DNA of 64,000 bases, from the NCBI GenBank assembly GCA_910578505.1, contig CAJTPV010000001.1:1-64000 (forward strand), in the 5' to 3' direction. The notes below the pieces were generated by a model. The model ran no database searches. It was given only the letters and a program-made list of their open reading frames with translations, and was not told the origin of the DNA. Shown one piece after another: positions 55,526 through 63,772 of this stretch. Numbering within the stretch: position 1 is the first letter of the stretch; each line of letters starts with the position of its first letter. This DNA is from an uncultured Oscillospiraceae bacterium. GTDB lineage: Bacteria; Bacillota; Clostridia; Oscillospirales; Oscillospiraceae. The translations under genes and the position numbers were made by a program.

Positions 55526-55574
55526 TCCTGGGCGGACGGCCAATGCGCTGTCCTGGGCGGACGGCCAATGCGCT
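55526..55574 (+). repeat. Short tandem duplication in metA leader
   Basis: Two identical 24-base copies at 55526-55549 and 55551-55574 (period 25), beginning TCCTGGGCGGACGG. They lie between the T-box terminator and metA; each copy could pair with parts of the terminator stem, but no function is evident. Confidence 0.8.
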
Positions 55575-55652
55575 TCGCGGCGTCAAACCGGCTCCGCCGT
55601 CCGGTAACGGATCATCCATGCAATCGAAAAATGGCGACAAGGAGGAAACACT

Positions 55653-56594
55653 ATGCCTATCCGCATCCCCAACGAGCTCCCCGCGGTCAAGACGCTGACC
55701 GGAGAGAATATTTTCGTCATGACCGAGACACGGGCCATGACCCAGGACATCCGCCCCCTGCACATCCTGCTGCTGAACCTGATGCCCACCAAGATTGCCA
55801 CTGAGACCCAGCTCAGCCGCCTGCTGTCCAACACCCCCCTGCAGGTGGAGCTGGAGCTGATCTGCCCCCAGGGCCACATCCCCAAGAATACGCCCCAGGA
55901 GCACATGCTGGCCTTCTACCAGCACTTTTCCGACGTGAAGGAGCGCAACTTTGACGGCCTGGTCATCACCGGCGCGCCGGTGGAGCACCTGCCCTTTGAG
56001 GAGGTGGAGTACTGGCCGGAGCTGTGCGCGATCATGGAGTGGAGCAAGAGCCACGTCCACAGCACCTTCCATATCTGCTGGGGCGCTCAGGCGGGGCTGT
56101 ATTACCACTACGGCATCCGGAAATACCCCCTGGAAAAGAAGCTCTTCGGCGTCTTCCCCCACATCGTGGAGAGGAAGAGCAACATGCTCTTCCGGGGCAG
56201 CGACGACGTGTTCATGGTGCCCCACTCCCGGCACACCACGGTGCTGCGGGAGGACGTGGAGCGGGCGCCCGCGCTGAAAATTCTGGCCACGTCCCCGGAG
56301 GCGGGCATTTACGCCCTGGCCACCGAGAGCGGACGGCAGATCTTCATCACCGGCCACAGCGAGTACGACGCCCTCACCCTGGAGCAGGAGTACCTGCGGG
56401 ACAAGAACCTGGGCAAGCCCATTGCGGTGCCTAAGAACTACTATCCCAACGACGACGACACCCAGCCCCCCCGCGTCACCTGGCGCTCCTGCGCCAATCT
56501 GCTCTACAGCAACTGGCTGAACTACTTTGTCTATCAGACCACGCCCTTCGATATCAACGAGATTCAGGGCGCGGCGCCCCGAATGCCGCAGTAA
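55653..56594 (+). CDS. metAA: Homoserine O-acetyltransferase (MetA family)
   Basis: A 313-residue MetA-family acyltransferase for the first committed step of methionine synthesis. Catalytic Cys142 in 'FHICWGAQAGLYYHYG', His in 'MVPHSRHT' and Glu/His in 'ITGHSEYDALTLEQEY'. Residue 111 is Glu ('TGAPVEHLPFEEV'); in this family Glu111 goes with acetyl-CoA and Gly111 with succinyl-CoA use, so acetyl transfer is predicted. SD AAGGAGG. Controlled by the tRNA-Met T-box upstream, matching its pathway. Confidence 0.94.
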   Translation: MPIRIPNELPAVKTLTGENIFVMTETRAMTQDIRPLHILLLNLMPTKIATETQLSRLLSNTPLQVELELICPQGHIPKNTPQEHMLAFYQHFSDVKERNFDGLVITGAPVEHLPFEEVEYWPELCAIMEWSKSHVHSTFHICWGAQAGLYYHYGIRKYPLEKKLFGVFPHIVERKSNMLFRGSDDVFMVPHSRHTTVLREDVERAPALKILATSPEAGIYALATESGRQIFITGHSEYDALTLEQEYLRDKNLGKPIAVPKNYYPNDDDTQPPRVTWRSCANLLYSNWLNYFVYQTTPFDINEIQGAAPRMPQ

Positions 56595-56622
56595 TTACCC
56601 TGCAAAACCGGCCCGCGAAAAT

Positions 56623-56651
56623 TTGACTTTTTCCCCGGCATGCGCTATACT
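56623..56651 (+). promoter_or_regulatory. Sigma-A promoter for the SLH hydrolase operon
   Basis: TTGACT (56623-56628), 17-base spacer, TATACT (56646-56651). Confidence 0.75.
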
Positions 56652-56684
56652 CTATGGGAAACGATTTCCAAAGGAGTCGAGACC

Positions 56685-58595
56685 ATGTACAAGAAATTAG
56701 CGGCTGCGGTTTTGTGCTGCTGTCTGGCCGCCGCCCTTCTGTTCACAGCATCCTCTGTCTCCAATGTCTCCAAAGCCGCCGGGGACAGCCCGGAGACCCC
56801 GTCCCCCGCGCCCGCTATGGAACCGGAGGAGCCCGCGGAGGAATCCCCCGCCCAGGAGCCTGAGGAGCCTGAGGAGCCTGAGGAGGAACCCGCCCCGGTC
56901 CTGACCCTGGAGGCCATCCGCCTCGTCAGCTTTCAGGACCTGCCGACGGACAGCTCCCAGGCCGACTGCATCCGCTACGCCGCCTATCAAGGGCTGCTCT
57001 CCGGCGTGACAGAGGACCGGTTTGACCCCGACGGCCTGGCCAGCCTGGCCTCCGTGGTCACTGTGCTGCACCGGATGAGCGGGGACGGCGCCCCCGCCTA
57101 TACCGGCGCATTTCCCGACGTGCCGGAGGACAAGTGGTACACGGACGCCGTGTCCTGGGCGGCGCAGGCGGGGATCGTCACCGGCAGAAGCGACGGCGCC
57201 CTCCGCCCCCTGGAGCCGGTCACCCGCACCCAGCTGGCGGCGCTGCTCTACCGCTGTGCCGCCGGGGGCAGCCAGCCCTATGACGAACAGCTCGCCAACT
57301 ATACCGACGGCGCTTCCGTACCGGATTACGCCCGCGGCCCCATGGCCTGGGCCCTGGAAAACCGTCTCTTCTCCGGCATGATTGCCAACACCATCCACCC
57401 CAAGCTGCCGGTCACCCGCGCCCAGCTGGCCCAGGCGCTGGTGGCCCTGACGGCTTACGGCAGCGAGGAGCCCGTCGCCGCGGCACTGACCACCCAGATG
57501 AGCGCCAAGATCGCCGTCAGCGCCAGCCAGGACAAGCACGAGGACATCCAGCTGCTGGTGGATCAAGCCGCCTCCAAATACGGCGCGGTGGGCCTGCAGG
57601 TGGCCGTGGTGGAGGACGGGCATGTTACGGACGCCTATACCTGCGGCTATGCCGCAAAGGGACAGACCCCCATGACGGCGGAACACAAGATCCGCGCCGC
57701 CTCCATTTCCAAGGTGGCCGTCGGTATGGCCGCCATGCTGCTGCGGGAGCAGGGGTACATCGGCCTGGATCAGGACATCAGCGCCTATTGGGGCGTCAAA
57801 ATCCAGAATCCTACATATCCCAACATCCCCATCACCATCCGGAGCCTGCTGACCCACACCTCCTCCATCCGCGTTCTGGACAGCGCCTCCCGGCTGTACG
57901 GCCCGGTAAAGGCCCAGCTGTCCAGCCCCTCCGGCTTCACCGCTAAAATGCCTGGCGCTATCAGCTCCTGGAGCTACAACAACTACGGCTACGCCGTGCT
58001 GGGCATGACGCTGGAGCTGGCCTCCGGGCAGTATCTGGACGCGGTCATGGACAGCGGCATGTGGGACATCATGGAGATCGACGCCGCCTTTGAGGGCGGG
58101 CGCGTGGACAGAAAGGACCTGATTGCCACCCTCTACCAGGGCGGCGCAGTCAGCCGGACCGCCGCGGCCCAGGCCTCCTACCTGCCCAAGGACACCCCCG
58201 GCGGCACGGGCGCGTTTTTCCAGGGCGGGCTGACCATCAGCGCCAGGGACCTGGCCAAGATGGCGGCGCTGCTGGCCAGCGACGGGTACTATGAGGGCCT
58301 GCGGCTGATGCAGCCGGAGTCCGTGGAGCTGCTGGAGACCCGGGACGACACCCTGCTGCCCGACGGCACCTATCAGGCCGTCGCCCTGCGGAGCCAGGAC
58401 AACCTCTATGGCCGGGACAGGCTCTACTACCACACCGGCAGCGCCTACGGCGTCTATAATCTCTTCTCCTACGACCCCGCCGAAAGAGACGGCGTAGTCG
58501 TGCTGACCGTAGGGGCCAGCGGCGTCAAGGACGACCGGAATATTTACGCCGTCTGCAGCGAGATCAGCCAATATATCTACGAAGCCATCGCGTGA
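56685..58595 (+). CDS. SLH-domain serine hydrolase (beta-lactamase/class C PBP-like)
   Basis: A 636-residue exported protein. Signal peptide (~residues 1-32), an acidic Pro/Glu-rich linker, three SLH repeats (~75-260: 'FQDLPTDSSQADCIRYAAYQ', 'FPDVPEDKWYTDAVSWAAQA', 'YARGPMAWALENRLFSGMI'), then a beta-lactamase-fold domain with 'AASISKVAVG' (SxxK, nucleophile Ser), 'SYNNYGYAVLG' (YxN) and 'YYHTGSAYG' (HTG in place of KTG). Probably a surface D-aminopeptidase or esterase-type enzyme acting on cell wall; substrate unknown. SD AAAGGAG. The next gene follows at 15 bases. Confidence 0.87.
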   Translation: MYKKLAAAVLCCCLAAALLFTASSVSNVSKAAGDSPETPSPAPAMEPEEPAEESPAQEPEEPEEPEEEPAPVLTLEAIRLVSFQDLPTDSSQADCIRYAAYQGLLSGVTEDRFDPDGLASLASVVTVLHRMSGDGAPAYTGAFPDVPEDKWYTDAVSWAAQAGIVTGRSDGALRPLEPVTRTQLAALLYRCAAGGSQPYDEQLANYTDGASVPDYARGPMAWALENRLFSGMIANTIHPKLPVTRAQLAQALVALTAYGSEEPVAAALTTQMSAKIAVSASQDKHEDIQLLVDQAASKYGAVGLQVAVVEDGHVTDAYTCGYAAKGQTPMTAEHKIRAASISKVAVGMAAMLLREQGYIGLDQDISAYWGVKIQNPTYPNIPITIRSLLTHTSSIRVLDSASRLYGPVKAQLSSPSGFTAKMPGAISSWSYNNYGYAVLGMTLELASGQYLDAVMDSGMWDIMEIDAAFEGGRVDRKDLIATLYQGGAVSRTAAAQASYLPKDTPGGTGAFFQGGLTISARDLAKMAALLASDGYYEGLRLMQPESVELLETRDDTLLPDGTYQAVALRSQDNLYGRDRLYYHTGSAYGVYNLFSYDPAERDGVVVLTVGASGVKDDRNIYAVCSEISQYIYEAIA

Positions 58596-58610
58596 TTGGA
58601 GGAATGTGCT

Positions 58611-59891
58611 ATGTATCGCAAAATCTGTGCCCTGCTGCTGGGCATCGCGCTCCTGCTCTCCGGCTGTGCCGGGTCCGCGGCGTCACATGTGGCGGTGGTG
58701 CAGGCCGCTGAATATGAGGATACCTCCGACAGGCTGAAGCCCGTGTCGGAGCCGGAGGACCGGGCCCAGCCCAAGCCGGCGGAGCCCGCGCCGGAACCGG
58801 AGCCCCCCGCGCCGCCGGAGCCCACTGTGGCGACGCTGGCTGTCTGCGGCGACGCTATGAGCCATATGCCCCTGACCAACGACGCCTGGAGCGAGGAAAA
58901 GGGCGCGTACGACTACGTGCGCATCATGTCCGCCGTGCAGCCCATTGTCAGCGGGGCGGATTACGCGGTGGTGAACCTGGAGACCACCCTGGCCGGAGGC
59001 CCGCCCTACTCCGGGTATCCCAACTTCAACTCGCCGGACGATATGGCCCGCGGCCTGAAGGAGATCGGCTTTGACCTGTGCCTGACCGCCAACAACCACA
59101 GTCTGGACAAGGGCTATTCCGGCCTGAGCCGCACTCTGGACGTGCTCGACGAGGTGGGGCTTGCCCACGTGGGCACCAGCCGGACCCAGGAGGAGTACGA
59201 TTACAACATTGTCCTGGCCGATGTGGGCGGGATTTCCGTGGCGTTTCTGGGCTATACCTACGGCACCAACGGCATTCCCGTACATAAGGACCACCCCTAC
59301 TGCATCAATCTCTTCAACACGGACTATCTCACCAATCTCTCCGCTTTGGATACGGACAAGCTGTCCGCCGACCTGGCCGCGGCCCAGGCCATGAACCCGG
59401 ACCTGATCGCGGTAATGATCCACTGGGGCGTGGAGTACAAGACCACGGAGAACAGCTATCAGGACCAGATCGCGGACTTCCTCTTTGACCACGGCGCGGA
59501 CATCGTCCTGGGCGGGCACTCCCACGTGCTGCAGCCCATGGGCCTGCGCGCCATTCCCGACGGGGACGGCGGCAGCCGCCAGGGCTTTGTCTGCTACTCC
59601 CTGGGCAACTTCATCTCCTCCCAGAACTATGAGCTGACGGACACCACCGTGGCCCTGGAGCTGGAGCTGACGCGGGACAACGTGACCGGAAAGACGGAGG
59701 TGACCGGGTATTCCTATTCGCCCATGTTCATGCTGGACCGGGAGGAGGGGGCGTCGCCCCGCTTCGAACTGGTGGACGCCCACGCCGCGCTGAATGCCGG
59801 CACTGCCGGCGAGAGCCTGCAGAAGCAGCTGACAAAGGCAGTGGAAAACTGCCGCGCCATCTTGGGCCCGGACCACGACAGCGGAAAATAA
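58611..59891 (+). CDS. CapA-family lipoprotein (metallophosphatase fold)
   Basis: A 426-residue lipoprotein with lipobox 'LLLSGC' (Cys ~18), Pro/Glu-rich linker to ~75, then a CapA/PGA_cap domain: 'LAVCGDAMSHMPL', 'ADYAVVNLETTLAGGPPYSG', 'LCLTANNHSLDKG', 'MIHWGVEYKT', 'ADIVLGGHSHVLQPM', 'YSLGNFISSQ'. These are the metal-binding blocks of calcineurin-like poly-gamma-glutamate synthesis proteins. Without capB/capC nearby, capsule synthesis is unproven; a surface phosphoesterase is as likely. Operon with the SLH hydrolase. Confidence 0.87.
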   Translation: MYRKICALLLGIALLLSGCAGSAASHVAVVQAAEYEDTSDRLKPVSEPEDRAQPKPAEPAPEPEPPAPPEPTVATLAVCGDAMSHMPLTNDAWSEEKGAYDYVRIMSAVQPIVSGADYAVVNLETTLAGGPPYSGYPNFNSPDDMARGLKEIGFDLCLTANNHSLDKGYSGLSRTLDVLDEVGLAHVGTSRTQEEYDYNIVLADVGGISVAFLGYTYGTNGIPVHKDHPYCINLFNTDYLTNLSALDTDKLSADLAAAQAMNPDLIAVMIHWGVEYKTTENSYQDQIADFLFDHGADIVLGGHSHVLQPMGLRAIPDGDGGSRQGFVCYSLGNFISSQNYELTDTTVALELELTRDNVTGKTEVTGYSYSPMFMLDREEGASPRFELVDAHAALNAGTAGESLQKQLTKAVENCRAILGPDHDSGK

Positions 59892-59895
59892 CAGA

Positions 59896-59942
59896 AAAAC
59901 TGGCTGTGCAGGGAACCTCCTTCCCGGCGCGGCCAGTTTTTT
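59896..59942 (+). terminator. Intrinsic terminator after CapA-like gene
   Basis: AAAAACTGGC...GC pairs with GC...GCCAGTTTTTT around a partly paired loop; T-run to 59942. Confidence 0.8.
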
Positions 59943-60011
59943 CAACAGCCTCTGCCGGGGCGCGCGGTTGAGGAAAAGCCCGGAAATTGTGCCGGAATCA
60001 TTAAATACGTA

Positions 60012-60040
60012 TTGACCTGGCGGAAATTTCGAAGTATACT
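60012..60040 (+). promoter_or_regulatory. Sigma-A promoter for XpaC-TelA cluster
   Basis: TTGACC (60012-60017), 17-base spacer, TATACT (60035-60040). Confidence 0.75.
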
Positions 60041-60081
60041 GAATATGTGCCGCTCAGACCTGTCAGGACAGGAGGCTTTTT

Positions 60082-60783
60082 ATGGCGAACACAGTCAAAA
60101 AAACACGGGAATCAGTCCTGCCCATCTACGGCGCAGCCGCCGCCTGGGCTGTTTATGCCGCCGCGTTCCCGCTGTACCGGCCCAGCCACTTTGTTTTCGC
60201 GGCCCTGCTGAGCGGGGGCGTCCTGCTGCTGCTGCGGGCCGTCTGCCCGGCAGAGGAGATATCCGTCCCCGAACCGCCGGAACAAGAGACGTCCACCGGG
60301 AATCCGGAGCTGGACAACGTGATCCGGGACGGGCGGCTGGCCATCAGCGAGATGCGGCGGCTGGACGCCAATATCGCGGACGAAAAAATTTCCGCCGACA
60401 TCCGCCGGCTGGAGGCGGTCAGCAACAGCATTTTCCAGCAGGTGAAGGCGGACCCGGCCAAGCTGCCCCAGATCCGCAGGTTTATGGACTACTACCTGCC
60501 CACCACCCTGAAGCTGCTCAACGCCTATGACCGCATGGATGCCGCCGGCGTCAGCGGGCAGAATATCGACAGTACCAAGCAGCGGGTGGAGGAGATGATG
60601 ACCACCATTGTGGCCGCCTTTGAAAAGCAGCTGGACAGCCTCTTCGGCAGCGACGCCCTGGATATCTCCACGGACATCTCCGTGCTGGAGTCCATGCTGG
60701 TCCAGGAGGGGCTGGCCGGAGAGAAGCTGGAGGCGGAGACCACCAGGAACGGCGACGGTACGGACATCGATTTGAACCTGTAA
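60082..60783 (+). CDS. XpaC-like (5-bromo-4-chloroindolyl phosphate hydrolysis) protein
   Basis: A 233-residue protein with two N-terminal TM helices (about 14-30 and 36-52) and a cytoplasmic helical domain ('NPELDNVIRDGRLAISEMRR', 'QVKADPAKLPQIRRFMDYYL', 'TTLKLLNAYDRM', 'DALDISTDISVLESMLVQEG'). These blocks are those of the XpaC family, which is almost always encoded beside telA. The enzymatic name is historical; an envelope-stress or metal/anion-resistance role with TelA is more likely. SD AGGAGG. Confidence 0.88.
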   Translation: MANTVKKTRESVLPIYGAAAAWAVYAAAFPLYRPSHFVFAALLSGGVLLLLRAVCPAEEISVPEPPEQETSTGNPELDNVIRDGRLAISEMRRLDANIADEKISADIRRLEAVSNSIFQQVKADPAKLPQIRRFMDYYLPTTLKLLNAYDRMDAAGVSGQNIDSTKQRVEEMMTTIVAAFEKQLDSLFGSDALDISTDISVLESMLVQEGLAGEKLEAETTRNGDGTDIDLNL

Positions 60784-60817
60784 GCAACAACAATATTTTT
60801 ATGATGGAGGTACGGTT

Positions 60818-61051
60818 ATGTTGAAAATCGGCGCGGCATTGATCTATGGCCTGTCAGTTCTGGAGAGCACCCTGGCCTTTCGCTGGCTCTGCCAGGCCAG
60901 GGAGAACAACTGGGAGCCCAGGCGGATCTTTTACGCAATCACCTGCTATCTCAACGCCCTGATGCAGTGCGTGATGGCCAACCAGCTGTGGAAGGCCGCT
61001 GAGGAGGAGGAGCGCGCGGGCCCGGAGGACTTTGACGAACTTGAGGATTGA
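60818..61051 (+). CDS. Small membrane protein in the XpaC-TelA operon
   Basis: A 77-residue protein with two hydrophobic segments ('IGAALIYGLSVLESTLAFRWL' trimmed to residues 3-22, and about 37-53) and an acidic tail 'AAEEEERAGPEDFDELED'. Unrecognised family. Good SD GGAGG and its place between xpaC-like and telA-like genes suggest a third component of that system. Confidence 0.7.
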   Translation: MLKIGAALIYGLSVLESTLAFRWLCQARENNWEPRRIFYAITCYLNALMQCVMANQLWKAAEEEERAGPEDFDELED

Positions 61052-61140
61052 CCAAACCGTGGGGCGGTCCGCGATGGACCGCCCCATAGTCAATATACAA
61101 ACAGTTTACTTTGGAGAAACAGCGAACGGAGGACAAAAAG

Positions 61141-62310
61141 ATGAGCGATACCGAAAACATGATGCCCGAGCTGACCCTGAACGCCGACGCCGCCAAGGTG
61201 GAGGCCCCCATGCTGACCCTGGGCGCCGAGCCGGAGGCCCCCCAGCCGGAGGAGAAGAAAGTTGAGCCGGTCGTGATCGACGACAGCATGCTCTCCGAGG
61301 CGGAGCGGCGGCAGGTGGACGAGTTTTCCAAGAAGATCGATATTTCCGACTCCCAGCTGGTGCTCAACTACGGCGTGGCCGCCCAGAAGAGCGTGGCCGG
61401 CTTCTCGGAGAGCGCCCTGAACAATGTGCGCACAAAGGACCTGGGCGAGGTGGGAGACGCCCTGTCCAGCCTGGTGGTGGAGCTGAAAAACTTCGGCCAG
61501 GAGGAGGAGGACAAGGGCGGCATCTTCGGCTTTTTCAAGAAGGCCGGCAACAAGATGGACACCATGAAGGCCCAGTACAGCAAGGCGGAGGTGAATGTGG
61601 ACAAGATCGCCCGGGAGCTGGAGCAGCACCAGCGGGTGCTCATGAAGGATATCGCCATGTTCGACCAGATGTATGAGCTGAACCTGAAGTACTACAAAGA
61701 GCTGACCATGTACATTATCGCCGGCAAGAAGCGGCTGGCCCAGGTGCAGGCGGAGGAGCTGGAGGAGCTGCGGAAAAAGGCCGAGCGCACCGGCGCGGCG
61801 GAGGACGCCCAGGCCTATAACGACCTGGTGCAGATGTGCAACCGCTTCGAGAAAAAGCTCCACGACCTGGAGCTGACCCGGATGGTGTCCATCCAGATGG
61901 GCCCCCAGACCCGGATGCTGCAGAATAACGACACCATGATGGTGGAAAAGATCCAGTCGTCCCTGGTCAACACCATCCCCCTGTGGAAGAGCCAGATGGT
62001 GCTGGCCCTGGGCATGGAGAACAGCCGCAAGGCCACGGCGGCCCAGTCGGCGGTGACCAACACCACCAACGAGCTGCTGCGCAAGAACGCGGAGATGCTG
62101 AAGATGGGCACCGTGGCCACAGCCAGGGAGGCGGAGCGGAGCATCATTGACATCGAGACCCTCCAGCACACCAACCAGCAGCTCATCAGCACCCTGGACG
62201 AGGTGATCCAGATCCAGAAGGAGGGGGCCCAGAAGCGCCGCCAGGCCGAGGTGGAGCTGGGCCGCATCGAGGGCGAGCTGAAGCAGAAGCTGATGGAGCT
62301 GCGCTCCTGA
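61141..62310 (+). CDS. TelA-family toxic anion resistance protein
   Basis: A 389-residue, largely helical cytoplasmic protein of the TelA/KlaA family. Acidic N-terminus, then 'FSKKIDISDSQLVLNYGVAA', 'RELEQHQRVLMKDIAMFDQM', 'YELNLKYYKELTMYIIAGKK', 'IPLWKSQMVLALGMENSRKA' and a C-terminal coiled coil. Originally tied to tellurite resistance; members are widespread with TerD/XpaC modules and their mechanism is unknown. SD GGAGG lies 11 bases before the ATG at 61141. Confidence 0.92.
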   Translation: MSDTENMMPELTLNADAAKVEAPMLTLGAEPEAPQPEEKKVEPVVIDDSMLSEAERRQVDEFSKKIDISDSQLVLNYGVAAQKSVAGFSESALNNVRTKDLGEVGDALSSLVVELKNFGQEEEDKGGIFGFFKKAGNKMDTMKAQYSKAEVNVDKIARELEQHQRVLMKDIAMFDQMYELNLKYYKELTMYIIAGKKRLAQVQAEELEELRKKAERTGAAEDAQAYNDLVQMCNRFEKKLHDLELTRMVSIQMGPQTRMLQNNDTMMVEKIQSSLVNTIPLWKSQMVLALGMENSRKATAAQSAVTNTTNELLRKNAEMLKMGTVATAREAERSIIDIETLQHTNQQLISTLDEVIQIQKEGAQKRRQAEVELGRIEGELKQKLMELRS

Positions 62311-62356
62311 GGCGGGCGGTTGGACCCACCGGCTGCGCGAGAAGTGGAGGAGGCTT

Positions 62357-63385
62357 ATGAAATTACTCAAAAACAGGGGATTTGCCGTGGCCGTGCTGCT
62401 TATGACAGTCGTGCTGTCCTCTCTGTACGGCCTGTCGAAAAGACCGGAGGCCGCGCTCCCCGGGCCGGAGCCGGGGCAGGCTGCAGATTTGGACACAAGC
62501 CTGAGCACCGCCGCCTTTGCGCCCTATATTGTCGATGACGCGAATATCCTCTCCGCTGACACGGAAAAGCAGCTGAGCTTCTATAACGCCAACTGGGACA
62601 GTCTGGGCGGCAGCATCCTGGCAGTTGTCACGGAAAAGAACGCCGGAGACATCGCAGACGCCGCCTGGGACTGGGCGGACAACATGGAGCTGGGGGAGAA
62701 CGACGCCCTCCTGCTCATGGACCCGGCTGCGGTGGACAGCTATCTGCTCAGCTTCGGGACCTTTGCGGACCGCTTTGACGGCGGGGAGAGCACGTATCTG
62801 GCCCAGTATCTCTATGAGGATTTCCAGGCGGAACAGTACGACGCGGGGGTCCTGGCGCTGTTTGAACAGATCCATGCCGGCCTGTTCCATACGGCAGGCG
62901 GTGAGACGTCTGCGGCCTATGGCCGGGTGGATGGGCTGATCGTGCTGGGGGATGTGATCAACATTCTTATCCTGCTGCTGGTCCTGGTGTGCGTCTTTAC
63001 CTGGCTGGACCGCATGCGGTATGACCGCTGGAACCGGCGCTATGGCGCCATGGGCGTGCCGCCGGTGGTCTACCGCCCCATCCTGTGGTGGCACCGCCCC
63101 GGCAGCGCCTGGTACCGCATGCGCAGGAACCCGCCGCCTCCCCCGCCGCCCGGCAGGCCCGGCGGCAGACCCGGCAGCATCTTCCCGCCGCCCTACAGCC
63201 CCAACCCGCCCAGGCCCTCCGCGCCGAAGTATTCTCCGCCGCCCCGCACCGGCGGAGGGGGATTTGGCCGGGGCGGCGGCTTCAGAAACAGCTCCCCCGG
63301 CGGCGGCGGCTTTCACTCCCGCGGAGGAGGATTCCGGGGCAGTCCCCGCAGCGGCGGCGGCGGTTTCCGGGGGGGAAGGCGGTGA
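62357..63385 (+). CDS. TPM-domain membrane protein with Pro/Gly-rich tail
   Basis: A 342-residue protein: N-terminal signal/TM (about 8-25), a TPM (YgcG/Psb32-type) domain at ~50-175 ('FAPYIVDDANILSADTEKQL', 'LAVVTEKNAGDIADAAWDWA', 'GENDALLLMDPA'), a second TM (~196-215), then a basic segment and a tail of Pro runs followed by Gly/Arg/Ser repeats ('GGGGFGRGGGFRNS'). TPM proteins are membrane-associated acid phosphatase-like folds; function here unknown. Directly behind telA with a good SD, so likely part of the same stress module. Confidence 0.83.
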   Translation: MKLLKNRGFAVAVLLMTVVLSSLYGLSKRPEAALPGPEPGQAADLDTSLSTAAFAPYIVDDANILSADTEKQLSFYNANWDSLGGSILAVVTEKNAGDIADAAWDWADNMELGENDALLLMDPAAVDSYLLSFGTFADRFDGGESTYLAQYLYEDFQAEQYDAGVLALFEQIHAGLFHTAGGETSAAYGRVDGLIVLGDVINILILLLVLVCVFTWLDRMRYDRWNRRYGAMGVPPVVYRPILWWHRPGSAWYRMRRNPPPPPPPGRPGGRPGSIFPPPYSPNPPRPSAPKYSPPPRTGGGGFGRGGGFRNSSPGGGGFHSRGGGFRGSPRSGGGGFRGGRR

Positions 63386-63421
63386 GCCGTTCCGCTCACG
63401 CTTGGAAAGGAGGCATATCAT

Positions 63422-63646
63422 ATGGAAATCCTGTTGATTATGGTCACTGTGATGGTTGGGGGGATCCATGCTTTCAATCCATCCTTCTCCTATAAAGTTG
63501 AGGCAGCGCTCAACGAGCTGTTCCCCCTGAAAGAGTCGATTGGAAAGCCCACCAAGCTGAACCTGGCGCTTATACGGCTGCTGGGCGTTCTGCTCCTGGG
63601 CCTGGCTGTTTGGATGATATATTCGTTTTTGATTTCGCCGGTATAA
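63422..63646 (+). CDS. Small membrane protein (74 residues)
   Basis: Two TM helices: residues about 2-20 ('EILLIMVTVMVGGIHAF') and about 49-72 ('LIRLLGVLLLGLAVWMIYSF'), joined by 'NPSFSYKVEAALNELFPLKE'. AAAGGAGG precedes the ATG. I do not recognise a named family. Last gene of the XpaC-TelA-TPM run, followed by the ECF-type promoter region. Confidence 0.7.
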   Translation: MEILLIMVTVMVGGIHAFNPSFSYKVEAALNELFPLKESIGKPTKLNLALIRLLGVLLLGLAVWMIYSFLISPV

Positions 63647-63703
63647 GCCGTATAGACAAAAAGAGGAACTGCCGTGCCTTCTGCAAAAAAAGAAATCTCC
63701 GGT

Positions 63704-63730
63704 GCAACCTTTTCCCTGTTCACAATCGTA
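63704..63730 (+). promoter_or_regulatory. ECF-type promoter ahead of second sigma gene
   Basis: GCAACC (63704-63709), 17-base spacer, CGTA (63727-63730), followed by a palindrome TGAAGGGCCCTTCA (63738-63751). Same element type as 19878-19903. Confidence 0.5.
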
Positions 63731-63772
63731 TAGCTTATGAAGGGCCCTTCAATAAGAAACGGGAGCGATTCC

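Noticed and set aside
55526..55574. Tandem 24-base duplicates as a regulatory repeat array
   Set aside because: Only two copies with a one-base gap, no symmetry and no partner elsewhere; a simple local duplication is enough.
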